From the NCBI RefSeq assembly GCF_014648035.1, contig NZ_BMQI01000028.1, positions 1 to 64,000 of the forward strand: a stretch of DNA of 64,000 bases, read 5' to 3'. Under the pieces are notes generated by a model, which was not told the origin of the DNA, did no database searches, and saw only the letters and a program-made list of their open reading frames with translations. This document shows, one piece after another, positions 17,048 to 26,315 of this stretch. The translations under genes and the position numbers were made by a program. Source of the stretch: Shewanella algicola. GTDB taxonomy: Bacteria > Pseudomonadota > Gammaproteobacteria > Enterobacterales > Shewanellaceae. Position 1 is the first letter of the stretch. Each line of letters opens with the position of its first letter.

Positions 17048-18178
17048 CTATTTAAACATTTTGTTAATTGCCAATTCATTTTTCTTTAGGATTTGTAGAC
17101 AAAAATTATATATTGATTCAGATCGTTTATTAAAGCTTTCGTCATCAAATAATAAAATTTCTTCTAAAGAATTCACATAAAAACTTTCATCATCAGCATC
17201 GCCAATATAACCACCATTATTCTTAACACTAGACCATGGAGTTTGGTCTGATAGTAAAACAATGTTGGAGTGAATCATTGCTTCTACTATTGCATGACCA
17301 TAATTTTCATTATATGTAGGTAAAAAAAATAAATGATTACTTTTAAAAAGTTCTTTCACCTTAGTTCTTGAAACTGGTCCTAAGAAAATTACAGTAATAT
17401 TATCAGGTAACTGCTCAATTAATTTTTTACATTTTCCCCAGTACCCATCATCGTCAACAGTGCCTGCTATTGTCAATTTTACAGTTCCAGAACAGATCTT
17501 TTTCAACGATTTTAAAATAGTAACCAAATTCTTTTTTGGAGATATTCTAGATAAAAACAGAATATTTAACATACCATTATATTTTATTTTTCGAGAGAAA
17601 CTTGGAAATGGCTCATGCATATTAGGTGCTATTATATAGCCTTTATTTATTAAGCTATTAGGACATTCACTATATTCCTCATCACTTGTAAAGTGAAAAT
17701 CTACATCTACCAACTTAGCAATGACTTTTTCAAAAAAAAATATATAAACCCTCTTTTTAAAACCTTTAAACTTTAGTGCTCCGTTTGTTAACTCCCCTCT
17801 GGGCGCAAGTAAAATCTTTTTGGAATTAAAAACTTTTAATACTAAAAGAAGCATTATAAATATTGAATATTTAAAATTAAAAAATGAGTTTAGATAAACT
17901 AAGTCATATTTCTTTTTATAAATAGAAAAAATCAGTTTAAATAAACCAACCAAAGAAGGTGAAGAATAATAAACTGAACTAGAATTAACCACATTATCCC
18001 AAGAGTCTTGATTAATACTAGGAAACTTGCATATATCGCCTAAGTCTCGATCTGAGGTAAGGATCTTGAAATCGTGTTTTCCTGCAAAATTATTTGTCAA
18101 ATTGGCAATACTTCTTACTGGACCACCTGATTTGAAGGATGGTAAGTAGTTAGGGCAAACAATTAAAATATTATTCAT
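17048..18178 (-). CDS. Glycosyltransferase, GT-B family 4 type
   Basis: This 376-residue GT4-like enzyme starts with ILIVCPNYLPSFKSGGPVRS, the glycine-rich acceptor loop of WcaL/ExpE-like transferases. The C-terminal donor domain has FLSRISPKKNL, LTIAGTVDDDGYW and a typical E-X7-E-like segment, PTYNENYGHAIVEAM. The coding is AT-rich and lysine/asparagine-rich, unlike fnlA. It should add one sugar to the lipid-linked repeat at the inner membrane; which sugar cannot be read from sequence. It is two bases from the next gene upstream. Confidence 0.85.
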   Translation of the reverse strand: MNNILIVCPNYLPSFKSGGPVRSIANLTNNFAGKHDFKILTSDRDLGDICKFPSINQDSWDNVVNSSSVYYSSPSLVGLFKLIFSIYKKKYDLVYLNSFFNFKYSIFIMLLLVLKVFNSKKILLAPRGELTNGALKFKGFKKRVYIFFFEKVIAKLVDVDFHFTSDEEYSECPNSLINKGYIIAPNMHEPFPSFSRKIKYNGMLNILFLSRISPKKNLVTILKSLKKICSGTVKLTIAGTVDDDGYWGKCKKLIEQLPDNITVIFLGPVSRTKVKELFKSNHLFFLPTYNENYGHAIVEAMIHSNIVLLSDQTPWSSVKNNGGYIGDADDESFYVNSLEEILLFDDESFNKRSESIYNFCLQILKKNELAINKMFK

Positions 18179-18179
18179 T

Positions 18180-19283
18180 TCAGACTAACCTTGTTAGTAA
18201 TGATTTCCATGTATGATTCAATAAAATATAATCCTTTCTAATTAAACTAGCATCAGATATTTCTTCATCCGACAAAGATAAAATATCATTTAAATTAGAT
18301 AAGTTTTGATTAAGAACAAATTTTTCTCCACCTCTATAATTGGGCAATCCATAAAAATCATTACAAACCATAGCACCTGGACACATTGAGACATTGAAGA
18401 ACTTAGAGGGGAAAAAAAACTTTTCATTTATTCCTTCGCTATATCTAAGACAAAAATTGAATTTAGAACGCATTTGAAATGATAACACAACATCTTGCTC
18501 TACTAATCCATGATATATAATATTATCAAACTGATTTGAGAATCTTAGTACTTCAGATTGTAAACTTCCTCTACCGAATATATGTAAATCCATTCGCTGT
18601 TTATTCATACTCCAAGCTTTTATTAATTTATCTATTCCATTGTGTTTTTCTAACGCTCCAGCGAAAGTTGCAATACTATCTACATACTTCGGATATTTAG
18701 AAGCTTGAAATCCGAAATCAGTTACCCCTCCCTTAAATACAATTTCTTTATTAACATCCACTTTCAAATAATTTGTTAGTGTAGAGCTAACCGGTATAAA
18801 AACTTTATAAAACCTAGCCAACTTACTTGCCAAATAGTCTTGCACTTTAGATAAAAAACTGAATTCACCTCCGACTTTTAGGTCTTGTAATATTAAAACA
18901 GTTTTTGTGGAAACTATAAAACTACTAAATAAGATAAAAAAAGATTCGAAAGGATAGTTATTAAAAACGATTACTTTATGAGGTCTTTCCTTGACTATTT
19001 TATAGAATATAAGTAAAGAAAAAATAAGATTTTTAATTATAGGCAGGTTAAAAAAAGAAATAAAACATCCAGAGCTATCAGATGTACCATTTTCAAACAA
19101 AGAACCTTTAGGCCAACAAGCTCTGGGTTCCATAGATAAGTAATAAAAATTTTCTACACCGAAGACGTCTTTGGAATCATCAATTATTTTTTGTTGTACA
19201 ATATCTCCAGCAGGTGAAGCTGCAGAATTTTTTAAAGCACCAACATTAGAGAAATGCCCTACAAAAATGACTTTATTATTCAT
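18180..19283 (-). CDS. Putative GT-B glycosyltransferase
   Basis: This 367-residue protein is only weakly recognisable. The C-terminal part has the pattern of GT4 donor domains: FAGALEKHNGIDKLIKAWS, LHIFGRGSLQSEVL, and a late segment with RYSEGINEKFFFPSKFF. The central region includes hydrophobic stretches (VIVFNNYPFESFFILFSSFI) that may be membrane-associated. It abuts its neighbours: its start overlaps the preceding stop by one base, and its end is one base from the next gene. It is AT-rich. Function is inferred from its position in the transferase block and the partial motif. Confidence 0.7.
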   Translation of the reverse strand: MNNKVIFVGHFSNVGALKNSAASPAGDIVQQKIIDDSKDVFGVENFYYLSMEPRACWPKGSLFENGTSDSSGCFISFFNLPIIKNLIFSLLIFYKIVKERPHKVIVFNNYPFESFFILFSSFIVSTKTVLILQDLKVGGEFSFLSKVQDYLASKLARFYKVFIPVSSTLTNYLKVDVNKEIVFKGGVTDFGFQASKYPKYVDSIATFAGALEKHNGIDKLIKAWSMNKQRMDLHIFGRGSLQSEVLRFSNQFDNIIYHGLVEQDVVLSFQMRSKFNFCLRYSEGINEKFFFPSKFFNVSMCPGAMVCNDFYGLPNYRGGEKFVLNQNLSNLNDILSLSDEEISDASLIRKDYILLNHTWKSLLTRLV

Positions 19284-20464
19284 TACTTAAAAACCTTAAG
19301 TATGTGCAGCATTAAAAACACATAGTATGATTTATTTGTTATAACGACGTAATTAAGAAAACGAGCTAACTTAAACCTTGATACTCTTAAAGAAAACCAT
19401 GTTGGTTCATAAATGTGTTTGGAATTAGACAACGATAAAACCTCATTATTGTCTTGAGAATATTCAGTTAAAAAAGATATATTATTTTCAATAGGCTTAA
19501 ACATTAGTTTTATTTTACTTAGTGGATCCGATGAATATTTAGATGTAACGGTGTAATCAAATAACTGCAAATAATTAATAGGTTTGAGTCCATAAATATC
19601 TAACTCTACTGGTGTTATTTTACCATTTACTTCAAGGCTACACTGCTCCCTTTCCATAAACTGATCATAGCAAGTAGCATTTTCATTAAAATCTTGAAAA
19701 TCAGGTAAGGAATTAAATTGCTCAGGTATAGGAACCTGTAAAATTGAAGTACCTGTCGTATTATGTGTTCCACCGCTGTCAGCACAGTTACTTGAAATAG
19801 AAGAGTATGGATAGACAAAATATTTATTAGTATCCACCAAATATGTTGAATAATATTTTTTCCATGATGAACTCGGCCAATTTGCGAGTTGCACAGGTAT
19901 ATCATGCCTGTCTTGCAAATTAAACATTGAATTGCTTGTATACCATTTCTTGAATTCTGACCATTGCTCAAATGTCCATATTTGCCCCCAAGAAGAGGCA
20001 ACTTTCATGAAATAATTAGAATAGCCATTTTCGCAGGCTTCGAATGGCAAATTTGCATATTCATTGTATTTAGGGGAATATAATGAAATACCTGCAATGT
20101 CAGTGACCCCCTTATACTTACTAATTGCATTTTTAATATAAAGTATGAAATTTTTGGAAATAACTAAATCATCTTCTAAAATAACTACTGAGTTATACTT
20201 TTCAGTCAAATCTCCACACCAAAGAATATGGTTTCTTAGACCCAAATTCTTCGTTCGTTTTATAACACTTACATCAATTATTTCGAAATTTCTCTTGAAA
20301 TTATCAGCTACTAATAATACGTCATCAGATGCTCCCCCATCTAATGAAATAATAATTTCAAAATAATCATCGGTAAAGTCTAAGCTACTTAAAGATTTTA
20401 GAAGACGTTCTAATGATTTAGCCCTACTAAAAGCAGGTATTATAATTGCGCATTTATTTTTCAA
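19283..20464 (-). CDS. Family 2-like glycosyltransferase
   Basis: This GT-A enzyme starts with CAIIIPAFSRAKSLERLLKS, followed by IISLDGG and the metal-binding VVILEDDLVISKNF. The EDD-type motif and the SSWGQIWTFEQW region resemble the GNT-I-like branch of GT2 proteins. At 393 residues it carries a C-terminal extension of unknown role, ending in a hydrophobic helix (YVVITNKSYYVFLMLHILKV) that may anchor it. It overlaps the end of wzy by 11 bases. The sugar specificity is unknown. Confidence 0.85.
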   Translation of the reverse strand: MKNKCAIIIPAFSRAKSLERLLKSLSSLDFTDDYFEIIISLDGGASDDVLLVADNFKRNFEIIDVSVIKRTKNLGLRNHILWCGDLTEKYNSVVILEDDLVISKNFILYIKNAISKYKGVTDIAGISLYSPKYNEYANLPFEACENGYSNYFMKVASSWGQIWTFEQWSEFKKWYTSNSMFNLQDRHDIPVQLANWPSSSWKKYYSTYLVDTNKYFVYPYSSISSNCADSGGTHNTTGTSILQVPIPEQFNSLPDFQDFNENATCYDQFMEREQCSLEVNGKITPVELDIYGLKPINYLQLFDYTVTSKYSSDPLSKIKLMFKPIENNISFLTEYSQDNNEVLSLSNSKHIYEPTWFSLRVSRFKLARFLNYVVITNKSYYVFLMLHILKVFK

Positions 20465-21599
20465 TGCATATTTCCTTTTTCTTTATAATGTCTCTAGCTA
20501 CAAAAAAGACAACAAGGTACACCGCGATCAACCGATAATCATCAAAAATAGTGTTAATAAGAAAAGCAGTAATTAACGGATAAAAGAATATTAATTCTTT
20601 TGTATTCTTTGGTAACAATGGTAGTAATAGCAACGGTAATAGTAATAAGCCATAGGATAGATTAAATCTGATTAAATCTGAATGAGGTCTAAATATATGA
20701 CCATCTTGAACTAAATTATAACCATTACCCCATGGTAAAACATTGAAGTTTGATAAAAAGTATTTATATTTTTCACCTCGGCCGCCACCTAAACTATCTT
20801 CTTGATTAAACCGTTCTAGAATACTTTCGTATATATAGTATAAGTCTTGAGTTTGAATGACTACGATAAAAATAGATAGACTGATAAAAACAGAAAGTAA
20901 CAACTTAGAAACTAATTTTAATTCACTGATAAATAGAATATATGTTACAAAGATACAAAGTAGTGATAGAAGTCCTCCACGACTTTGAGTTAATAATATA
21001 AGCCAAACTGCTGCAATAGAAATTAAAAAACGAAACAACTTAGATTTATCAACTACTAATATCCCACACAACAATATCGTAACAAAATAAGATGCAGAGT
21101 TTGGATCTTTAAATATATATGGAAAACGCAGATGCATCAATAAATCTTCAACATTTCCTCTAGTTTCAGGATAAATTGAATTAATAATTCGTCCATAAAA
21201 AGTTGGATCAAGGTAGAAGATAATACTCATTAAAATAAGATGAAGAAACGTTAGCCTAAGCAAAATAACTAAAACACGCTCCGTACTAAATTGTTTTAAA
21301 TTTATAGCAAAGACATAAAAAAACCATAAAGAGATTAATTGCAAACCTCTCTTTAGATTATCAATTCTGTTAATATCTTCACCATATAAAACACTTGAAA
21401 GAACTATAGAAGATAACATTGCTAATAATATATATTTAACAATTGATAATTTAATGCCTTTTTCTAAAAAAAACCATACAATTAGGAATAATAGTGAAAT
21501 TGGAATAGAAAAAGGAACTGTTAACCTAGGTAGAAATAATAGGTCTATCAATACAACAAACAAAACCATCAAATTCTTTAACTCATAAGAGACTTTCAA
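20454..21599 (-). CDS. wzy: O-antigen polymerase, Wzy
   Basis: This 381-residue, very hydrophobic protein has about 10-11 predicted membrane segments and one long periplasmic loop (around residues 245-300, containing GGGRGEKYKYFLSNF). The pattern fits Wzy polymerases, which join repeat units on undecaprenyl pyrophosphate at the periplasmic face. As usual for Wzy, no strong sequence motif is visible; the call rests on topology, position beside wzx and the absence of another candidate. It is AT-rich. Confidence 0.85.
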   Translation of the reverse strand: MKVSYELKNLMVLFVVLIDLLFLPRLTVPFSIPISLLFLIVWFFLEKGIKLSIVKYILLAMLSSIVLSSVLYGEDINRIDNLKRGLQLISLWFFYVFAINLKQFSTERVLVILLRLTFLHLILMSIIFYLDPTFYGRIINSIYPETRGNVEDLLMHLRFPYIFKDPNSASYFVTILLCGILVVDKSKLFRFLISIAAVWLILLTQSRGGLLSLLCIFVTYILFISELKLVSKLLLSVFISLSIFIVVIQTQDLYYIYESILERFNQEDSLGGGRGEKYKYFLSNFNVLPWGNGYNLVQDGHIFRPHSDLIRFNLSYGLLLLPLLLLPLLPKNTKELIFFYPLITAFLINTIFDDYRLIAVYLVVFFVARDIIKKKEICIEK

Positions 21600-21677
21600 T
21601 TAACTCTCCATGTAAAAATAGTTGACTTTAAAACAAACCAATAAACTGTAAACTTATTTAATTAACACTCATAAAAT

Positions 21678-23108
21678 CTAACTTAAAACCTTTCTCATTG
21701 GATTAAAAAAAGCAAGCATTAAAAAACTACCAACAATAAAATTAATAAATAAATCTAAAAAACTAGATAAATCTAAGTCAACTAGAAAACTATTAAATAA
21801 TATATAAAAACCAATAGGTGGTAAAACTACAAGTATACCTTTGAACAGATATAAATAGAAATTAATAGGACTATTCTTAAAACAAAACTTGAAAAGGATA
21901 AAGTATGCTTGAAAAAAGTTAACACAATAAGCAAAAACCAAGCCCAAAGCTAAATATTCAACTTCTCCAATGTAAACTCCTACAACGATGGCTGCAATAT
22001 TTAAAATAGCTGAAACAAAACCTGAAATAAATAGGAGTCTGGGCTTATTCATAACTTGAAAAAAAGAACCCGTCGTCGATAACACAGCCTGAACAGGTAT
22101 AATAAAGGTAAATATTTTTACTAATGGTTCTATTGCTAGCCACTGCGAACCGAATAGGAATAAAATAACACTATTGCAGTTTATATATATAAATACGCTT
22201 ATTGGTAATGATAAGGCTAATAGTCTGCTAGTTAATAGGTTATGCTCTTTAATAACTTTTGATTTATCATTTCGATATTTAGTAAGTACAGGCTGGATAG
22301 CTGGGGTCATCGCAAAGGTAGTGACCATCAAAGGATAACGCATTAATTGATAAGCCTTATCATACATACCTACGGATACCATACCAAAATATTTAGCTAC
22401 TAAAATATTATCCAAATTTCTAGAAAAATAATTTATGAAGTTAAAACCGAATTGATATAATGAAAAGCTAAGAATAGATTTAATATGATGTAATTCTATT
22501 CCAAAATAAGGTCTACCTATTTGTGTATTTATAGATATGATCCAAATAAATGTAAATCTTGTAAAACCTTGAACAGCAGGTCTTGCGGCTAAAGATAATA
22601 AGCCATAGCCATTAGTAAAAAGTGCATACACTAATGCTAGTGATATACATTCTACTAAAATATCAACAATTGCGATATGTATGAACTTTGCATCTTTATT
22701 CATCGCTGTAATAGGAACAATATTTAGCGAATTAAAAAAAATTGCAATACATACAAAAAAAGCAATATCCTGATATTCATAGCCCCCATAAAAATAGTTT
22801 AAAGCATATGAAAAAAAGAAAAAAACAATGGAAAGAATACACCCTATTACTGCTGTAACCGAAAAAATACCGTCACGCTTTTCACTAGAAAAGTTCTCCT
22901 CATTGATAATAGCCGGACCAATTCCTACATCAGCCAACATCTGAAAGAAAATCACAAACACTTGAATTGATGCAATAATCCCGAATTGTTCAGGTGTGAA
23001 TAAACGAGCATAAATTGCTAAAGAAGCAAATTGTACAATATAAATTGATAAACGACCGGTAACACTTTTAGCTATAGCTCTATATAATTGCATACTATGA
23101 CAAACCAT
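21678..23108 (-). CDS. wzx: O-antigen flippase, Wzx (MOP superfamily)
   Basis: This 476-residue polytopic protein has about 12-14 membrane segments and the N-terminal LFTPEQFGIIASIQVFV typical of RfbX/Wzx polysaccharide transporters. It should flip the lipid-linked repeat unit across the inner membrane. The ATG at 23108 overlaps the upstream gene by 14 bases and has AGG about seven bases before it; an ATG at 23093 is an alternative without a visible ribosome site. It is followed by wzy after 78 bases. It is AT-rich like its neighbours. Confidence 0.93.
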   Translation of the reverse strand: MVCHSMQLYRAIAKSVTGRLSIYIVQFASLAIYARLFTPEQFGIIASIQVFVIFFQMLADVGIGPAIINEENFSSEKRDGIFSVTAVIGCILSIVFFFFSYALNYFYGGYEYQDIAFFVCIAIFFNSLNIVPITAMNKDAKFIHIAIVDILVECISLALVYALFTNGYGLLSLAARPAVQGFTRFTFIWIISINTQIGRPYFGIELHHIKSILSFSLYQFGFNFINYFSRNLDNILVAKYFGMVSVGMYDKAYQLMRYPLMVTTFAMTPAIQPVLTKYRNDKSKVIKEHNLLTSRLLALSLPISVFIYINCNSVILFLFGSQWLAIEPLVKIFTFIIPVQAVLSTTGSFFQVMNKPRLLFISGFVSAILNIAAIVVGVYIGEVEYLALGLVFAYCVNFFQAYFILFKFCFKNSPINFYLYLFKGILVVLPPIGFYILFNSFLVDLDLSSFLDLFINFIVGSFLMLAFFNPMRKVLS

Positions 23109-24201
23109 TAAACCTGTTAGCTATATATTTCAAAGAAATCGTTTTTCTATTTTCTAATATGGAATTTACTTTTCTTTTAATATTGATATCGTTGAAAATT
23201 AATTCCTCAAAAACTTTAACCAACGATTCTCTATCTGAAAAATAGCTAGTCGCAACATTCAAGCAAGACAAATTATTAAAATCATCATTTACAATAAAAG
23301 GTAATGCATACTCTGCCATTAAGTAACTAGCACCTGAATCTTTTGACTGTCCATAAGTTTCACCATTAGAGTCGACTTTAACATCTGAAAAAATAACATC
23401 AGCCCTCCTCATTTGCAGCTCAAAACACTCATTCGTAACATAGCTTTCATAACATGTAATATTATTTAATTTTTTATCAAGAATATTTGATTTTATATAT
23501 TTACCATCTGCATTGTTTTTAAGCTGACCAAGTAAAATAAAATCCACATTGGGATAACTTTCTACAAGGAACAAAAAGTTTTTATAATTCCTCCTTTGAG
23601 AACATACAATCCCTGGATAAACTACTTTTTTTCTTATACTATCAGTATCAGTATCAGTATCAGTATCAGTATCAGTAAAACTCATTTTGAAAGGAATTAC
23701 ATCAACGTTCACATATTCATATTTCGAAACCAAATAATCTTTTTGATTATTACTATTAACTACAACTTTATTAAGGTTTTTTATTATTCCTTTTCGCCAA
23801 ATATAATGAATATTTTCACGAGTTTTTTTATATAGCCCATCAGCATCACTTCTAAAGTTAAACCATTTGTTTATATTATGTACAGTTAAAGAAAAGTTTT
23901 GACTAAACAAAGATAATATAAAATATTCTAAATATTGACTATATAAAGAGGCAACAAGTACATCGTCAAATTTTTTAAACTCCTTTATATACTTAGGTAT
24001 AGAAGATATAGATAAATCACCCAAAACAACCACACCAACAAATGAATTAATTTTAACTAAATCATTTTCAACTAGATCGTAACAGTCTTTTGTAGTATAA
24101 ACAGTGAATTCCCAACCTTTTAATTCACATATTCTAGCCCAATTAAGAATTATAGGAGTATGGTTTTTAACACCTGGTTCAATAAGTGCAATTTTTTTCA
24201 T
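23095..24201 (-). CDS. Putative glycosyltransferase with Thr-Asp repeat linker
   Basis: This 368-residue protein has the rough layout of a GT-B transferase: an N-terminal IALIEPGVKNHTPIILNWAR, a middle linker, and a C-terminal donor-like domain (VVYPGIVCSQRRNYKNFLFL, DFILLGQL, GASYLMAEYALPFIV). The linker between the halves contains six consecutive Thr-Asp dipeptides, encoded by a hexanucleotide microsatellite. Copy changes would alter linker length but keep the frame. It lies 11 bases after the colD-like gene. The assignment as a transferase is by fold impression and position; no substrate can be named. Confidence 0.65.
   Translation of the reverse strand: MKKIALIEPGVKNHTPIILNWARICELKGWEFTVYTTKDCYDLVENDLVKINSFVGVVVLGDLSISSIPKYIKEFKKFDDVLVASLYSQYLEYFILSLFSQNFSLTVHNINKWFNFRSDADGLYKKTRENIHYIWRKGIIKNLNKVVVNSNNQKDYLVSKYEYVNVDVIPFKMSFTDTDTDTDTDTDSIRKKVVYPGIVCSQRRNYKNFLFLVESYPNVDFILLGQLKNNADGKYIKSNILDKKLNNITCYESYVTNECFELQMRRADVIFSDVKVDSNGETYGQSKDSGASYLMAEYALPFIVNDDFNNLSCLNVATSYFSDRESLVKVFEELIFNDINIKRKVNSILENRKTISLKYIANRFNGLS
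23641..23676. repeat. Hexanucleotide microsatellite (ATCAGT)6
   Basis: Six perfect tandem copies of ATCAGT on the plus strand (ACTGAT on the coding strand) encode Thr-Asp x6. Because the unit is six bases, slippage adds or removes whole dipeptides without a frameshift. It lies in the predicted interdomain linker of the glycosyltransferase. Confidence 0.95.
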
Positions 24202-24212
24202 ATATAGTCACG

Positions 24213-25388
24213 TTACTTAATTAGAAGAGAAGCTAATAAATTTATTTCACTCTCTATATTATTTTGATGATTACCCACAAATAATCCATACTCATCAAGA
24301 TATTCAGCCGCTTCAAATGTACCACTAGTCTCATAATCAAAATGTTCAAGTACTTCCTTATTCTTGAGAAAATTACCGGTTACAATCGGACGACACTCAA
24401 TACCATTTTCTGTCAATAGCTTTACAACCTCTGCTCTATTGAAAGGAGCATTTTCCTTAATTATTAAAGAGAAACCAAACCAACTGCTTTGACCAGTCTC
24501 TTGCTGAATTTGAAAATATGGATGACTTTCAAATAGACTTTGAAACAACTTTGCATTTTTACGTCGCATCTCAATAAAACCAGGTAACTTCTTAAGTTGC
24601 TCTATACCTAAAGCCCCACTCATTTCTAAGGGACGAACGTTGTAACCAGGCAATACAAATTTGAATGATTCTTCAAAAAGGTCATCACTTTTTTCACCTG
24701 TCACCCTATTAAATTTAGGTAAGTTACGAGTCCAACCATGAGCTCGTATACAAAGCAAAATATGGTACAACTCTTCATCATCAGTAACGACGCAACCACC
24801 TTCCATTGTTGCTATATGATGAGAGAAAAATGAACTATAAGTTCCCATCACACCGAAGGTGCCAGCCTGTTTTCCATTAAGAGTAGCGCCCATTGATTCA
24901 CAGTTATCTTCAAGAATAAAAATATCTCTATCGCCAATGATTTCATTCATACGAACATAATCATTAGGATTACCCAGTAGATTAACCGATAAGATAGCTT
25001 TGGTTTTATCTGTAATTGCTGCTTCTAACTTATCTAAATCCATATTCAGCGTACAACGGTCAATATCAACAAACTTAACTTTTAAGCCATACTGTTGAAG
25101 CGGAAAGTAGGTCGTAGACCAAGAAACTGCCGGGACGATTATTTCATCGCCACGCTTTAATCTCAGTGATTCATTTTTTGTAAAAAACAAGGAAGCAATC
25201 ATTAATAAGTTTGCGGTTGAACCTGAACTCACCATTAGTGCATATTTAGAACCAAAAAACTGAGCAAAGTCCTTCTCATACTGGGCAACTTCTTTACCCA
25301 TAGAAAACATATCTGAATCAATTACTCGTTGAATCGCCGAATATTCTTTTTCATCCCAAGTGCTACTCGCTAACGAATAATTAATCAT
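24213..25388 (-). CDS. colD: ColD-like PLP-dependent GDP-sugar 3-dehydratase
   Basis: This is a DegT/DnrJ-fold PLP enzyme of 391 residues. In ordinary sugar aminotransferases a lysine binds PLP; here that position reads SFFSHHIATMEGG, with histidine (190/191). This is the hallmark of ColD, the GDP-4-keto-6-deoxymannose 3-dehydratase. Other PLP residues are in place: SSGSTANLL and LEDNCESMGA. ColD removes the 3-hydroxyl on the way to GDP-colitose. Length excludes the longer iron-sulfur RfbH type. It overlaps the reductase upstream by eight bases, and manC, manB and gmd supply the substrate. Confidence 0.88.
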   Translation of the reverse strand: MINYSLASSTWDEKEYSAIQRVIDSDMFSMGKEVAQYEKDFAQFFGSKYALMVSSGSTANLLMIASLFFTKNESLRLKRGDEIIVPAVSWSTTYFPLQQYGLKVKFVDIDRCTLNMDLDKLEAAITDKTKAILSVNLLGNPNDYVRMNEIIGDRDIFILEDNCESMGATLNGKQAGTFGVMGTYSSFFSHHIATMEGGCVVTDDEELYHILLCIRAHGWTRNLPKFNRVTGEKSDDLFEESFKFVLPGYNVRPLEMSGALGIEQLKKLPGFIEMRRKNAKLFQSLFESHPYFQIQQETGQSSWFGFSLIIKENAPFNRAEVVKLLTENGIECRPIVTGNFLKNKEVLEHFDYETSGTFEAAEYLDEYGLFVGNHQNNIESEINLLASLLIK

Positions 25389-26307
25389 TACAATATTCTC
25401 CTAAATAAAAGTCATACGTTTTTTTAATACCAGCTTCTAAACTCGTCTTGTAGTTCCAGCCAAACGACTTTAGTTTTGTGTCATCAATCAATCTTTGCCT
25501 AACACCTACAGGTTTACTTAGGTCATGGCTAAATGCCCCTGAGTAACCGACTACACGAGCCACTGCTTCATAATATTCGTTTATGCTATAGTCCAACCCC
25601 AAACCAACATTTAGGTTTTGAGGCATACTTTCAAACTTTTCTAAAGCAAAGAAAATAAATTCAGCTAAATCCTCGGCATAAAGAAATTCACGACGAGCTT
25701 CCCCATCTCCCCATATCTCGATTATTGATTGATTATTTCTTTTTGCTTCATCAACCCTTCTAATCACAGCTGGTATCATATGCGAATTTTTTGGTTCAAA
25801 TTTATCAAATTTCCCATATAAATTACATGGAATGATCGTTTTATACATTCGACGCGAATTTTCTTTACAAATGTATTCACACAAGCGAGTACTAGTGATT
25901 TTTGAAAGGGCATACCCTTCATTGGCAGAATCAAGCTCACCTTTAAAAATCATATCTTCTGACAAGGGGTTAATCCCATCACGTGGATACATGCATGAAC
26001 TACTTATGTTTAAAAAACGGCTTACGCCTAAGGCATTTGAAGCTGTTAATATATTAATTCCCATCTGCATATTTTCTACTAAAAATTTAACAGGATGAGC
26101 CAGATTAGCATGAATACCACCAACAATACCTGCTGCGTGTATAACCATGTCCGGTTTATGTTTTAATATATACTGACGGACGGCATTGCCGTCCAACAAG
26201 TTAAGTTCTGTGCTCGTGGGTGATAAAAACTCATGATTATGGCTCGCTGAAACTGCAAGAATATTTTTACCCAACATGCCATTGGCACCTGTTAATAAAA
26301 CTTTCAT
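25381..26307 (-). CDS. colC: GDP-colitose synthase / GDP-fucose synthase-like
   Basis: This is a short-chain epimerase-reductase of 308 residues. Motifs: LLTGANGMLGKNIL (NADP binding), HAAGIVGGIHAN, SSSCMYP, the catalytic YALSK, and NLYGKFDKFEPKNSHMIPA, all as in Fcl. With a ColD-like partner immediately downstream, the most economical role is the C5-epimerase and C4-reductase step to GDP-L-colitose (ColC). If ColD were inactive, GDP-L-fucose synthase would be the alternative. It begins eight bases after gmd. Confidence 0.85.
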   Translation of the reverse strand: MKVLLTGANGMLGKNILAVSASHNHEFLSPTSTELNLLDGNAVRQYILKHKPDMVIHAAGIVGGIHANLAHPVKFLVENMQMGINILTASNALGVSRFLNISSSCMYPRDGINPLSEDMIFKGELDSANEGYALSKITSTRLCEYICKENSRRMYKTIIPCNLYGKFDKFEPKNSHMIPAVIRRVDEAKRNNQSIIEIWGDGEARREFLYAEDLAEFIFFALEKFESMPQNLNVGLGLDYSINEYYEAVARVVGYSGAFSHDLSKPVGVRQRLIDDTKLKSFGWNYKTSLEAGIKKTYDFYLGEYCND

Positions 26308-26315
26308 ATTATTAA

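Noticed and set aside
24213-25388. Ordinary sugar aminotransferase such as perosamine synthase
   Set aside because: The PLP-binding lysine expected in that family is replaced by histidine in SHHIATMEGG, which fits ColD-type dehydratases instead.
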